Origin: Drosophila pseudoobscura
Lineage: Eukaryota > Arthropoda > Insecta > Diptera > Drosophilidae
DNA: 64,000 nt
Assembly (NCBI RefSeq): GCF_009870125.1
Contig: NC_046683.1
Coordinates: 46,329,869-46,393,868, forward strand
Direction of reading: 5' to 3'
The notes under the pieces are model-generated. The model worked only from the letters and a program-made list of their open reading frames with translations, had not been told where the DNA came from and searched no databases. This document shows, piece after piece, positions 50,712 to 60,321 of this stretch. Each line of letters opens with the position of its first letter. Positions within the stretch are counted from its first letter, which is position 1. The translations under genes were made by a program, and so were the position numbers.

Positions 50712-51356
50712 TCAAACTTTATTCGTAAGCAGATAATCATCGTCGTCGTCGTCGACTGCCTCCTCGACTACACTGTAGGAGCTCTTGCCCTTGCCATCCT
50801 TGGCCAGATGCGTCTCAAAGAACTCCTCCACGGTGTCCGTGTTCCACTTGGTTATGGACAGTGTCTCCTGAACCTTGCCAGCGGCATCGAGCAGCTTCAC
50901 CACGGGATCCAGCCCACGGACATACTTGATCTGGAGATTGGGGAACTTGGCGGGTCGTCCGCTCTGGATGAATGCCTGTATCTGGGGATAGGCACGGAAC
51001 TTGCAGGTGCACACCTCCAGAATGGCCTTGGCATAGGTGCGCTGTGCCGCCGGCTGCTGGTCCAGAGTGCAGCACTGCTTGCACGGGGTCCTGTGGAATG
51101 GAGGATGTTATAAGAGTAATACCACATGGACTACTACCACTCACTTGAGGGTCTCCAGGCCAAAGTCATCCAGTTTGTCGCAACTGGAGCACATTAACTG
51201 GGCCTTAATGAAGCCCAGCTCCCGACAGTCGGCGGCCGTGAATTCGGCATGGGTTTGCTGGCACTGAAATAGGGTAGAATGTTATCTCTTGCAGGTGGTG
51301 GCACACTTTATACTCACAGTAATAGCTACGAGTGTAAAAAGTACAAGTTTCTGCAT
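50712..51356 (-). CDS. Sep15: Sep15/SelenoF homologue with cysteine in place of selenocysteine
   Basis: Three minus-strand exons: 51356-51318, 51263-51145 and 51090-50712. All use GTGAGT donors where a donor is needed, have short introns and join in frame to 178 residues. Sep15/SelenoF is an ER-lumen thiol-redox protein that binds the glycoprotein-folding sensor UGGT. Residues 1-13 start a signal peptide. The Cys-rich UGGT-binding part follows (MCSSC at 37-41, PCKQCC at 55-60). The thioredoxin-like domain begins near 78 with the redox motif CTC (80-82), where human SelenoF has CGU, and includes LQIKYVRGLDPVVKLLD and LSITKWNTD. The C-terminus is unusual: a run of six Asp (166-171) and no KDEL. 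No SECIS element is needed because the active residue is Cys. Identity is firm; fly annotation calls it CG7484/Sep15. Confidence 0.95.
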
Positions 51357-51390
51357 AATTTAGGATAATTCTAATTAAATTTACTATGTC

Positions 51391-51596
51391 CACCAGTGTG
51401 ACCGTGGACTTACAAATATACCAAAATACACCATCTCATTTTCAAAATATACCGTAAATATACTGACGAATTATTCAAGTTATATTATACATATTCCTCA
51501 TTTTTGATATTCCGTGGAATATTACTAACTATCTAGATCTCTCAGCCCTGCCCACATAAATTTACCATATTAATGAACGTATTTTCTACTTGACTG
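51391..51596 (-). mobile_element. Dispersed repeat copy B carrying the Sep15 promoter
   Basis: On the minus strand this reads AGTCAAGTAGAAAATACG, TTATGTGGGCAGGGCT, ACGGAATATCAAAAATGAGG, TCAGTATATTTACGGTATAT and ends CGGTCACACTGG. Nearly the same order of blocks occurs in copy C in the opposite orientation and in copy D2. It therefore forms the left arm of an inverted pair. Confidence 0.65.
51393..51470 (-). promoter_or_regulatory. Sep15: Sep15 promoter
   Basis: CGGTCACACTGG (minus strand, 51404-51393) matches Ohler motif 1, the M1BP site. Two copies of the GTATATTTT word lie just upstream. The start codon is about 40 bases downstream of motif 1, so the leader is very short. Confidence 0.6.
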
Positions 51597-51721
51597 GCTT
51601 GTTTGAAATACTTGCTTTTATTGGATTTTGCCTACAAAAAGGTTTTAGCGAAAAAGGTCAAACAAATAAGACGTAATAAAACAAGAGAAAAATCGTTCCT
51701 ATTGCTCAACTTAGATATTGC

Positions 51722-51899
51722 TCAACTGATAAAATTATGTGGTTATGGATGATGGATCTATCCAACTAGTAATATTCAACGGAATATCAAAAACGAGGAA
51801 TATGTATGATGGAACTTAAATAATTCCTCAGTATATTTACGGTATATTTCTGAGTGTCAGACCGCATATATTTGATCGATAAGTCAGTGGTCACACTGT
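51722..51899 (+). mobile_element. Dispersed repeat copy C
   Basis: Contains ATAAAATTATGTGG, ACGGAATATCAAAAACGAGG, AATATGTATGATGGAAC, TCAGTATATTTACGGTATAT and, at its end, ATCGATAAGTCAGTGGTCAC. It mirrors copy B across a spacer of about 125 bp. Confidence 0.65.
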
Positions 51900-51900
51900 C
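51825..51900 (+). promoter_or_regulatory. Plus-strand promoter for Keren or Ndfip
   Basis: Motif 6-like words (TCAGTATATTT, CGGTATATTT), a DRE core ATCGATA (51875-51881) and motif 1 TGGTCACACTG (51888-51898) lie in the usual order just upstream of a GC-richer leader-like stretch. There is no TATA box. The start site would be near 51900. A housekeeping promoter fits Ndfip better than the developmentally used ligand Keren, but splicing was not traced. Confidence 0.5.
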
Positions 51901-54520
51901 GTATTTGTTGGCCTGGGGGTGCATTTGTTTTTGCTTCGAGTTCAAATTTAGTTTAAACTGCATTGGAAAATGCAATAATCAAGATACACGAAGGATCCAA
52001 TCTGTGATCGGAGTCAAAAAACAAACAGTATTCTGTGTGTGTTTGGCAGACAACAAATTTTGTGGCCAAATCAATAAATTGGAGCGTGCGAGAGCGAGAG
52101 CTGAGCGCTGCGCAAAAGAGAAACGAATCGCAGCAACCAACGCATAGAGGAGGAAAAAAGGTGAATAAATAGAACATGGCACAGAAAAAGGCAAACTGCA
52201 AGAAATTCGATTTAAAATTAATTTAGAAATAAGATCAGAGCATCGAAGTGGTAAAAGTGCGCCCAGAAATAGAAAGAGAAAATGAAAAAGGTTAGAGAGC
52301 GTCAGGCTCCAGGAGAGCAGAAGCAGAAGTGTTTGTGTGTGTCTATATGTGCGTGTTTGTTTGGAAAATTAACATTTCTAATTAATAATCCCACGGGATT
52401 TCGCCACTAGGTGCTAAAAAAACTTCACACTGTGATAAGGCTTGCATGGTGTGTGTGTCCATCTGTTTATTTAATTCATATTTACTCAAGTAAATTAATT
52501 CGTTTGCCCTTGTACAAAAGCAAAAAAAGAGGCTTGGAAACTTGTTCTGACTTGCAGTGCCGCCATCCCCTCTCTTATACTCATTCTTTTTTTCTTACAC
52601 ACACACACATGCAGTAATGCAATTGTAGCTGTGCTTTAGCTGTTCATTCAAGCTGCCCCTTGAGTGGAGGGGACCTTCCTTCCATTCAGACAGCTTCCGC
52701 TTGCATCTTTCTCATCTCTCTTTTGTGCACTGGTCCCGTTTAACTGGTTTGGCCATGGCAGCTGCCCCTCTCCCTCTCCCTCTCTCTCTCTCTCTCTTTC
52801 TACACCTGCTGCATGTGTCAACCCCTTCCAGTCGCCTTCCAGACAGCAGCTGTCCACGCGCTCAAATTTCTTATCAACAGGCGTCCACAAAGCAGAAATC
52901 CAAAACCAGGCCCAGAGACTGAAATCGTAAACTGCGTTATATTATTTTTCTTGCTAATTTTTCCACGCCTTTGTCGTGCCAGGTATTTTATTTGCTTTCT
53001 CCCTCTAGAGAGTGATGGCTCAAGTACGTGGTACTGCCTCCCTCACTCCCTCACTCCCTCCCTCACACACACGCACAATCTTGCTGTCGTGCAATTTTGC
53101 CATATTTCAAATACATCTGACTCATCCACAGGTAACTGTAATTACCCTAGCATCCACACATATGAAATCCACACTTGTGGAAGCCATTCGCGCACTTTAT
53201 CAATACCGTTCAAAGCTTGTTGATTTTGTTGTACTAATCGGCATTCGTTTTGTTTTCACCTTCCGCCTCTCGCCGGAGACTTTGATAAGTGACCCCAGGT
53301 GGAGGCCCCATGGGGCTCGTCATCGAGTCTATTAGCTCATTGTTACAGGGTTTATTACGACTATATGTCCGGTTCATACATACATATGTACATACATATA
53401 TCGCCCACAGTCACACACAAGCGCCCATTTGCATGGCACAAATTGGGCCCAACCTCAATCTCTCCTCTACTAACCACCTCACCCTACGATTGCTCCGGCT
53501 CACGCAATTTCTTGATTGACTTCAACTATTTTTGGGTCCCGTCACTCCTGCTCCCCTTCAGGGCTGTGTGTGTGTGTGTGTGCTCTCTCTACCCTCGATT
53601 CTGGTTTCTTTCCATTTCAATTGACCGAAAGGTCAACTTGATTGCATTTGTATCTTATGCCTCTGTCAGCCGGCAGCAGGCACATCATCCCATTGCCATC
53701 CTCTCCTGCCCTCTCTCGCTCTTGTGCCTGTCAGTCCTCGTTTCCATTTTAGCTGTCTACTTTCCTGTGTGTGTATTTTTTTGGTATTTATAGAAGCAAG
53801 AGTGTGATGTATCATTGGGAGTGAGTGTGTCTCGGTGTTCTCCCAGTTCCAGACAGTCCTAACGGTTAAGTTCAAGGACTTTACTTTTGGAAAGCAGGTA
53901 TACCAATATCACATCACCAATACATATACGACGTACGATGTGGTGGACATTAGCTGCACTTAAAACTATCATAAATATATTTGAGCACTCAATTTCGATC
54001 AATTTAGATTGCATTCTGTTGAGTTCCTCATGGAGGCATTTGGGTTAACGGCGGTGGTACCCGGCAAAGTGCTTTTCAATTGATTCTACTTTTTTAAAAG
54101 ACCATATATGTATTTGTATCCAAGCAGAAGGAATTTTATTGTTTTCTTGTTCATACCTTAAAGAAAAAAAAATATACATATAACCAGGCACTCACGGTAG
54201 CAAATTATATCAAAATCAATTGGGGGAATACCCTTTTGCGTTTGTGTCCAGCTATGTGCCGTCCACCTCGTAAGCATCGATAGTAATGGTGTAATCGATG
54301 AGCAAGAAATCAGTAGATCATCGTTGTGAAATTGTTTGTTTTGAAAGATAAGATCTAACGGCGGGCGTGTTATCCGTGGTACTATATATGCACATATGTA
54401 TATGTATATATTTAAGTGTTTCAAGTGCATTTATATGTCAAGTGCGTGACAAAGAGAGTGACAAGAGAAATGTATTATTAAATGAATAAATAAAAAATGT
54501 GTAAACAACTGCAGCTTGAG
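51901..54520 (+). other. Leader and intron DNA upstream of Keren
   Basis: No coding sequence supported. It probably starts with a leader exon from the 51.9-kb promoter; no clear donor was identified. It contains CT runs (52768-52800), a TG run near 53567 and AT-rich sequence. Confidence 0.5.
52768..52800. repeat. (CT)n-rich tract
   Basis: CCCTCTCCCTCT passes into uninterrupted CT units. Confidence 0.85.
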
Positions 54521-54547
54521 TTCAGCGCGTTCGCGATTCGCCGTCAG
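54515..54547 (+). promoter_or_regulatory. Krn: Candidate short first exon of Keren
   Basis: TTCAGCGCG (initiator-like) is followed by GC-richer sequence and a donor CCGTCAG|GTAAAT at 54548. The nearest acceptor is TTTTGTTTTGCAG at 54803, which opens the Keren coding exon, giving a 256-bp intron. Start site inferred. Confidence 0.4.
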
Positions 54548-55040
54548 GTAAATAAACGATGACATTTTGATACAAAATTTATGAAAATCGATTTTCTTGT
54601 TCTTGCCTTCAATTAGGTAGTGAAAAAGAGAGAGACAGAAACAGGGGCGGCTGGCGGTATAGGCAGGCAATAATAATACGAGTCAAACCCTCCTCCTCTG
54701 CTCCAAGAATAAAACAAAAACAAAAACGAACCGTACCGAACAAACACACAAAAGTAAAACAATTTTGAGTTGATTTTAATTGCACTTCGTTTTTGTTTTG
54801 CAGCAGCACCAACAAAACAAAACACAAGCCTGCCGCCCAGACAGCCAATCAGCCAAAAGTCATCCAATCCAGTCCGTCCAGTCACAAAAGAACTCTCCAG
54901 ACAGACACACCTCACACACGCAAACACACACACACACTTACACTCAAGACTGTGGCCAAAACACACACACACATTCCAGCCAAGTAAACCAGAAATGCGT
55001 TAGATTTAAGAGCGAATCCGTTTCCGAATTCCCCGTAAAG

Positions 55041-55736
55041 ATGAGAGCCCCTGTCTTGCTGCTTGCCTATGCTCTAATCAGCGCCAGCTGCTTGACGCTT
55101 TGTGCCGCCTGCTCATCGCGTCCCATGCCCAAACCCCGTCCGGAGGCGCCGCCGACCACAGAGGGACCTGGAGCCGGAGATGGAGCCGGGCCCGTGCCAA
55201 CACTGCCTCCAGATAATGTGGCCATAACAACGCCGCGTCCGAACATCACCTTCCCCACCTTCAAGTGCCCGCCCACATATGCGGCCTGGTACTGTCTGAA
55301 CGATGCCACCTGCTTCACCGTGGAGATCCACAACGATATCCTGTACAACTGCGAGTGCGCCCTGGGATTCATGGGGCCGCGGTGCGAGTACAAGGAGATC
55401 GACGGCTCCTATCTGCCCACGCGCAACCGCGTGATGCTGGAGAAGGCCAGCATCGTGAGTGGCGCCACCCTGGCGCTGCTCTTCATGGCCATGTGCTGCG
55501 TGATCCTCTACATGCGCCACGAGAAGCAGCAGAAGCAGAAGCTAAACGACAGCGGCACCGATGTGGGCGATGTGGTGGGTGGAGGTGGCTGTCAGAACGA
55601 TGGCATGGATGAGGTCGATAGCCGAAAGCCAATGCGCTCAGCCCGACGTCCGTTCGCACCCTGTCGGATCCTCTCGCTGGAGGAGGCCCACTACCAGGCC
55701 CTGGCCTCCAATCACCGCCCCAGGCACTGCAATTAA
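55041..55736 (+). CDS. Krn: Keren, a Spitz-like membrane-anchored EGF-receptor ligand
   Basis: 231 residues. The ATG at 55041 is chosen because it opens a clear signal peptide (residues 1-23, VLLLAYALISASCLTLCAA). The frame is also open upstream to 54780, but without such a start. A Pro-rich spacer follows. One EGF domain has cysteines at 76, 85, 91, 104, 106 and 115. A transmembrane helix at 136-158 begins ASIVSGATLALLF; ASI-SGA is the rhomboid cleavage motif shared with Spitz. The cytoplasmic tail is basic at first and ends LASNHRPRHCN. In flies Keren is cleaved by Rhomboid proteases in the secretory pathway and activates EGFR. The exon is entered at 54804. A poly(A) signal AATAAA lies at 56111. 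Confidence 0.97.
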   Translation: MRAPVLLLAYALISASCLTLCAACSSRPMPKPRPEAPPTTEGPGAGDGAGPVPTLPPDNVAITTPRPNITFPTFKCPPTYAAWYCLNDATCFTVEIHNDILYNCECALGFMGPRCEYKEIDGSYLPTRNRVMLEKASIVSGATLALLFMAMCCVILYMRHEKQQKQKLNDSGTDVGDVVGGGGCQNDGMDEVDSRKPMRSARRPFAPCRILSLEEAHYQALASNHRPRHCN

Positions 55737-56314
55737 TGCGATCTTTAACTGAAACTGAAACGGAAACGAAACTAATGATCGAATGATCGAACAAGTGTTT
55801 TATTAAATGTCTAACATGTTTAACCATCCCGTCTGTTTTTTTGTTTGTTCTTTTAACCTATTTTTTGATAACGATTCGATAACGACTATATAATATAATA
55901 TACATATGTACATCCTAGTATTAAGCGCCCACTGATGTGCCTCTAAAATTATAGAAGAAGTATTACTGAACGAGAGCCGATAGCTCTCCGAGGGAGTTTA
56001 GAGATAATGCAATGCAATTTTGGCAGCTAGCCGACCATTTATTTATTATTAATTTAACTTGATTGAACGCCCGCCACGCCTGCCCGCGTAAACTATTAAC
56101 TATTAACATTAATAAAAGCGAGAGCAACAAACACTAAAGAGAACGAGAACGAGCTAAACTTTTAACCACAAAAAATGCGTTATATTTGAATTTTAAGTAA
56201 ATTATAATTGGGAGAGTCGAGGGGGTGGATGGATGTGAGAGAAGAGGCATGCAGCTACCACTAATTGAATCACCTTACTAATCCCCCCATCCATATCTCT
56301 GTTGCATCTTCCAG
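55737..56314 (+). other. Keren 3' UTR and Ndfip intron end
   Basis: AT-rich, with AATAAA at 56111-56116 as the probable Keren poly(A) signal. It ends in a pyrimidine-rich acceptor (CTGTTGCATCTTCCAG) directly before the Ndfip ATG. I see no obvious Ndfip first exon here. Confidence 0.55.
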
Positions 56315-56316
56315 TC

Positions 56317-57102
56317 ATGCCGCACAACAACCAAAATTCCGACGATGATCAGCTGGGACCACCCAAGGCCGATTTCAGTGCACCACCGCCATACGAGGCC
56401 AATGTGGGAGGGCCACAGGGCACGCTGCAGGCTCAGATGCCCTCACTGTCGCTGACCACGCATGTCAGCGGGCACGAGATGGGAGGGCCGATGCAGGGCG
56501 GCGAGTTGGTGGGAGGACAGTTGCCGCAGGATATGCACGGAAAGCTGCCCACCTACGAGGAGGTGCAGATGGAGAAGTCGCTAAATGGAGAGCTGCCGCC
56601 CGCCTTTCTGACGCTGCCCTCGAACCAACAGTTGCCGCCACCGCCGAACCCACTGCTGCCGCCCAATCCGCTGCGCGACGGTGCGGCTGCAGTGCGTGCC
56701 GCCCAGCCGGCGCTGACGTTCATCGCCATCGATGCCAGTGATCCGGAGAACAGTCTCTCGACCACCGATAATTTGCTGGGCACGGACATCATGTTCATCA
56801 CGGCCTTCATTGTGGCCTTTCTGTTCAATTGGATCGGCTTCCTGATGCTCACCTGTTTCTGTCACACAATCGCCGCCCGGTACGGCGCCCTCTCTGGCTT
56901 CGGCCTGTCGCTGGCCAAATGGACCTTGATCGTAAAGCACTCGACGGACCTGGCCTCCCACGAGAATTCCTGGCTTTGGTGGTTGATCTGTGCCTTTGGC
57001 TTCCTGATCAGCATACGCGCCCTCATCCAGTATGTGAGCATCAAGCGGTCGTGGCGCCTCCTATCGGCCTCGGCCCAGGAACGGTTGCTATTCTTCTACT
57101 AG
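56317..57102 (+). CDS. Ndfip: Nedd4 family-interacting protein (Ndfip)
   Basis: 261 residues. Ndfips are Golgi and endosomal membrane adaptors that recruit and activate Nedd4-type HECT ubiquitin ligases through PY motifs. Two are visible in the cytosolic N-terminus: PPPY at 23-26 and LPTY at 77-80. A Pro-rich linker precedes three hydrophobic segments at about 157-181 (MFITAFIVAFLFNWIGFLML), 186-206 and 218-240 (SWLWWLICAFGFLISIRAL). The architecture is that of the whole family. The ATG lies two bases inside an exon entered after TCTTCCAG (56314), so a non-coding first exon must exist upstream, possibly at the 51.9-kb promoter. The protein ends AQERLLFFY. Confidence 0.95.
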   Translation: MPHNNQNSDDDQLGPPKADFSAPPPYEANVGGPQGTLQAQMPSLSLTTHVSGHEMGGPMQGGELVGGQLPQDMHGKLPTYEEVQMEKSLNGELPPAFLTLPSNQQLPPPPNPLLPPNPLRDGAAAVRAAQPALTFIAIDASDPENSLSTTDNLLGTDIMFITAFIVAFLFNWIGFLMLTCFCHTIAARYGALSGFGLSLAKWTLIVKHSTDLASHENSWLWWLICAFGFLISIRALIQYVSIKRSWRLLSASAQERLLFFY

Positions 57103-57301
57103 GTGCGGGGTCAGGCGACGTCGCCTGTGGCGGATGCCATGTAAATACGTTAGATGTACGAAGAGAGCGATAGCGAGAGAGAGCAAGTAGTTTGGAATCG
57201 GCGTCCCAGGAGTGACAGACGTTGCGTATGACCCTAATCATCCTTCCGAGCAGCCTCATCCCAATTCCCAACAAATCCTAAATCGAGCAGTCCGTCAGCG
57301 C

Positions 57302-57305
<4 letters not shown>

Positions 57306-57333
<28 letters not shown>
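57306..57333. repeat. (CA)n microsatellite in the Ndfip 3' UTR
   Basis: Fourteen CA units. Confidence 0.95.
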
Positions 57334-57337
<4 letters not shown>

Positions 57338-58046
57338 ACAACAGCAAAAACCAATATCGATGCGAACTTATTCGGGGTTAGTGTTTTCTCTAGTTACTGT
57401 GTTAAATAGCGCAACTTAGTCCACGGATCCCATCCCCCCATAGATTTAGCATTACAAAAAAAAGAAACGTTAACTAAATGTGTGGGTTGAGCAGTGTGGG
57501 GGGTGGAGGAGCCACGCCACCCTGCAGGCAACCAATTGAATCTAAATGTAAATGTATGTGAATGTGTTATGGATATCTCTCACCTGTATTACGCGTAGCT
57601 TAGACCACCACCAATCCCACTACCCCCCGGGCACCCGGGCCCCTAATCCCTTAGGCCAGCTAGTGGCGGCCCCGGTCCAACACTTGCACCACAAACAAAC
57701 AAAGACACAAAACAAACACCAAAAACAAAAAAAAATGAATAGAAGGAAAGAAATGTAAGAGAAAAGGAGAAAAGATATGCCACCCATATTTTTTTTTGTT
57801 GAGCCTACTTTACGCTGTGGTACTTAATTAATTAACTACACAAAAGCCAGCAGTAATACGGAATGCTAAACACACAAAACAAAACAACTATTGCTAGTAT
57901 ATGTATGTACGATTATTGCCTATTATAACGTTTACAATTAATACGTTTAATCCCTTTGTATGTAAATTATACAATGCATGTGCATTGTAAAGGGCGCATC
58001 GTCTATTGTCCCCCACACAGGAGATGCGTCAGTTTTATGCAAATTC

Positions 58047-58052
58047 AATAAA
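58047..58052 (+). terminator. Ndfip: Ndfip poly(A) signal
   Basis: AATAAA within TTCAATAAAAGTCG, followed by T-rich sequence. Confidence 0.65.
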
Positions 58053-58244
58053 AGTCGAATGAAGTCATTCAAATTCAGCGGTTTCTTTTATATTTGAAAT
58101 GAACTGACAGCCGGTTCTTTTTTTTCCGAGCACTTGTTACATCGTTTTACTAACACACCTTGCAAGTGTCCAGCAAACAAGACGCAATCAAGTGTGCAGT
58201 ACTGTCGATGGTTTTGCATTTCCCTTTCAGAGACTGACAGCTTA

Positions 58245-58530
58245 TGGTATTCTTGGAAAAAATTGATTCATCTGTCAGATAAAATTATGTGTTTAGTAAC
58301 ATAAATGTCAAAATCGAGGAATATGAATTCCGATTATGGACAGAGAACGATTAGCCCATTGTCGACCAATGGGTATTTTAATACCCACCATGAAAATGCT
58401 GAATCATGAAGAAAGATATGTATCATGTTTTTTTTTTTAAGTTCAGAGGAAAGATGGCGTCGATTTACAAGATGAATTTACAATCAGTAATATTTTTTAC
58501 GTTGAACTGTTTGAATAGAGGGGGCTAAGT
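58245..58530 (+). mobile_element. Dispersed repeat copy D1
   Basis: Shares AAAATTGATTCATC, ATAAAATTATGTG, AAAATCGAGGAATATG, the TTAGCCCATTGTCGACCAAT block and CTGTTTGAATAGAGGGGG with copy A. It lacks the promoter-like end of the family. Confidence 0.55.
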
Positions 58531-58784
58531 TGAATAATTATTATTTTTGATTTTTATTGTATAATTATTATTCTTGAATTTTATTGAATAATTATTATGT
58601 TTTTTATAGTATAATTTTTGATTCTGATTGCATAATAATTATTTTTGATTTTTTTATATATATGTCATCCCAATTAATCTCCAATTAATGCAAGAACAAT
58701 TTAGTCCCTGTTTTTAACCTATTTTTTTGTACCTTTCTCGCTAAAACCTCTTTATACGCAAAAAGCAATAAAGGTACGTTTTTA
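58531..58784. other. AT-rich spacer between repeat copies D1 and D2
   Basis: Mostly TTATTATTTTTGATTTTTATT-like direct repeats; no gene. Confidence 0.6.
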
Positions 58785-59005
58785 AATTAATCCAGTCAAT
58801 TAGAAAATAAATTCACTAATCGTATAAAATTATGTGGGCATGGCTAAATGTTCTATATAGCTGTTAATATTCGACGGAATATCAAAAACGAAGAATATGT
58901 ACAATAGAACTAGAATTCGTCAGTATATTAACGGTATATTTTTAAAATGAGACAGTATATTTTGGTTTTTTCTGAGGGTCAGATGGTATATGTTATCGAA
59001 AAATC
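58785..59005 (+). mobile_element. Dispersed repeat copy D2, ending at a promoter
   Basis: Reads AATTAGAAAATAAATTCACT, ATAAAATTATGTGGGCATGG, GACGGAATATCAAAAACGAA, GAATATGTACAATAGAAC, GTCAGTATATTAACGGTATA and ATGGTATATGTTATCGA. The order is that of copies B and C. It ends directly upstream of the last gene's inferred start. Confidence 0.65.
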
Positions 59006-59060
59006 CTGCAATACTGCATTCGATTTCTTTTTTTGCTCCGTGCGAGTTCGTTCCTGCGAA
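58918..59060 (+). promoter_or_regulatory. Promoter of the Gly/Arg-rich protein gene
   Basis: Three GTATATT(T) words (near 58922, 58932, 58954), then GGTATATGTTATCGA, a near-DRE, and a T-rich stretch before GC-richer leader sequence. No TATA box at a useful position. Confidence 0.5.
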
Positions 59061-59183
59061 AAATTTGAGTAATATTTTTCACAGCAGTCCGCCATCTTCA
59101 ACAGAGATATAGCTTGGCAGCAAGCGGTGTAATTAGTAATTATAGTGCAATAACTAGCAACTAAATTATCGCCGTTGCAAGTC
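59060..59183 (+). other. Leader exon of the Gly/Arg-rich protein gene (inferred)
   Basis: Non-coding sequence ending GCAAGTC|GTAAGTAC, a strong donor at 59184. The matching acceptor is TGAACTCTTGCAG at 60236, giving a 1.05-kb leader intron. Confidence 0.55.
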
Positions 59184-60236
59184 GTAAGTACAAAACGTGA
59201 AAAATATCTCGCAATTTGTGCGTTTATGTGGTGGTTGGTGGCTATGAAAAATTCTTTGTGTGTGTATCTGTTGGCAATTTTTTTTTTTCGTTTTGTTTTT
59301 CCTTTGTGCGCCAGCTTGTCTGGGGCCGCTGAAAATAGTAATTATTGATATTTTTTTTCATTTGCTGATAAAGTAATGTTTTATTTTCCTTGTTTTTTTC
59401 GTTAATTGCATGTGAACGGGTGTGGGTAAATGGGGGTGTATTAGGTACAGTTAACAAGAGCCTTGAGTTCCCATCAAACTATCAGAAAATTCAATTTAAA
59501 TTATATTTTAACTAAAACGGCTGCCTTTTTCTGCAATTTTCATTGTGTTTTTTATCTCTTTCTGGCCCGCATGGTGGCCCCGGCCGGCTTTCTGACTCAA
59601 TCATTTGCACATACACGCACACACATGCACACGCACATTTATGCAGCGTCATCTCTCTGACCGGCCGCCATCTTGCCTTCCGCTCTCCGCACTGTGGACG
59701 CTCAGAATTTGAGGCTCTTTTTATTGGCCGTATTAATTACCATTAAGTGGAGAGGGCTACCTGTGAGCCGGTTTTAATGTAATTCTATCACGTTACCGCT
59801 AAAAGTCATTCCTATTCCCCCTTTGGAGGGGTCCAAACCAAGTGTCCCCCTCTCCGGCAGTTGCTGTGCTGTGCACTTGTGTGTGTGTATACGCACGCTT
59901 GGTTTGGCTGTAATTGCTATTAGGGTTGCCACACTAACGCAAAGTAGAAGAAAACACTAACAAAAACAAAAAATCATTTTCCCCGCTTGCAGCATTGAAG
60001 ATTGCTTTGTGTTTATGTTTGTTACGCTTTATTTTCAGCCTGTTTTATGTAATTTGCTCGCTTAAAAACCCAAACACACACATCCCAAAAAATCCCCACC
60101 ACTTAACCCAATAGTAGCTCATCAGAATTATGGTCAGGTATGATTCACCCCCCCAATTCCACGCCAATCCATCTGCTTGCTTGTGCTGTGCAGCTCCAGG
60201 ATAATCTCCAGCTAATCCTCTCTTGAACTCTTGCAG
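59184..60236 (+). other. Leader intron
   Basis: AT- and T-rich with a CA-rich patch near 59614-59640; no gene supported. Confidence 0.55.
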
Positions 60237-60321
60237 CGTTAAAGTCAACGGAAACCAGCAACAGCAGCACCATCGTTCAGCAAACTCGAGCAGCGCCAAC
60301 AATCTCAAGGCCAACATCAAT

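Larger units (their letters stand above)
57103..58070 (+). other. Ndfip: Ndfip 3' UTR
   Basis: AT-rich trailer with a CA microsatellite (57306-57333) and a single clear poly(A) signal AATAAA at 58047-58052. Confidence 0.6.
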
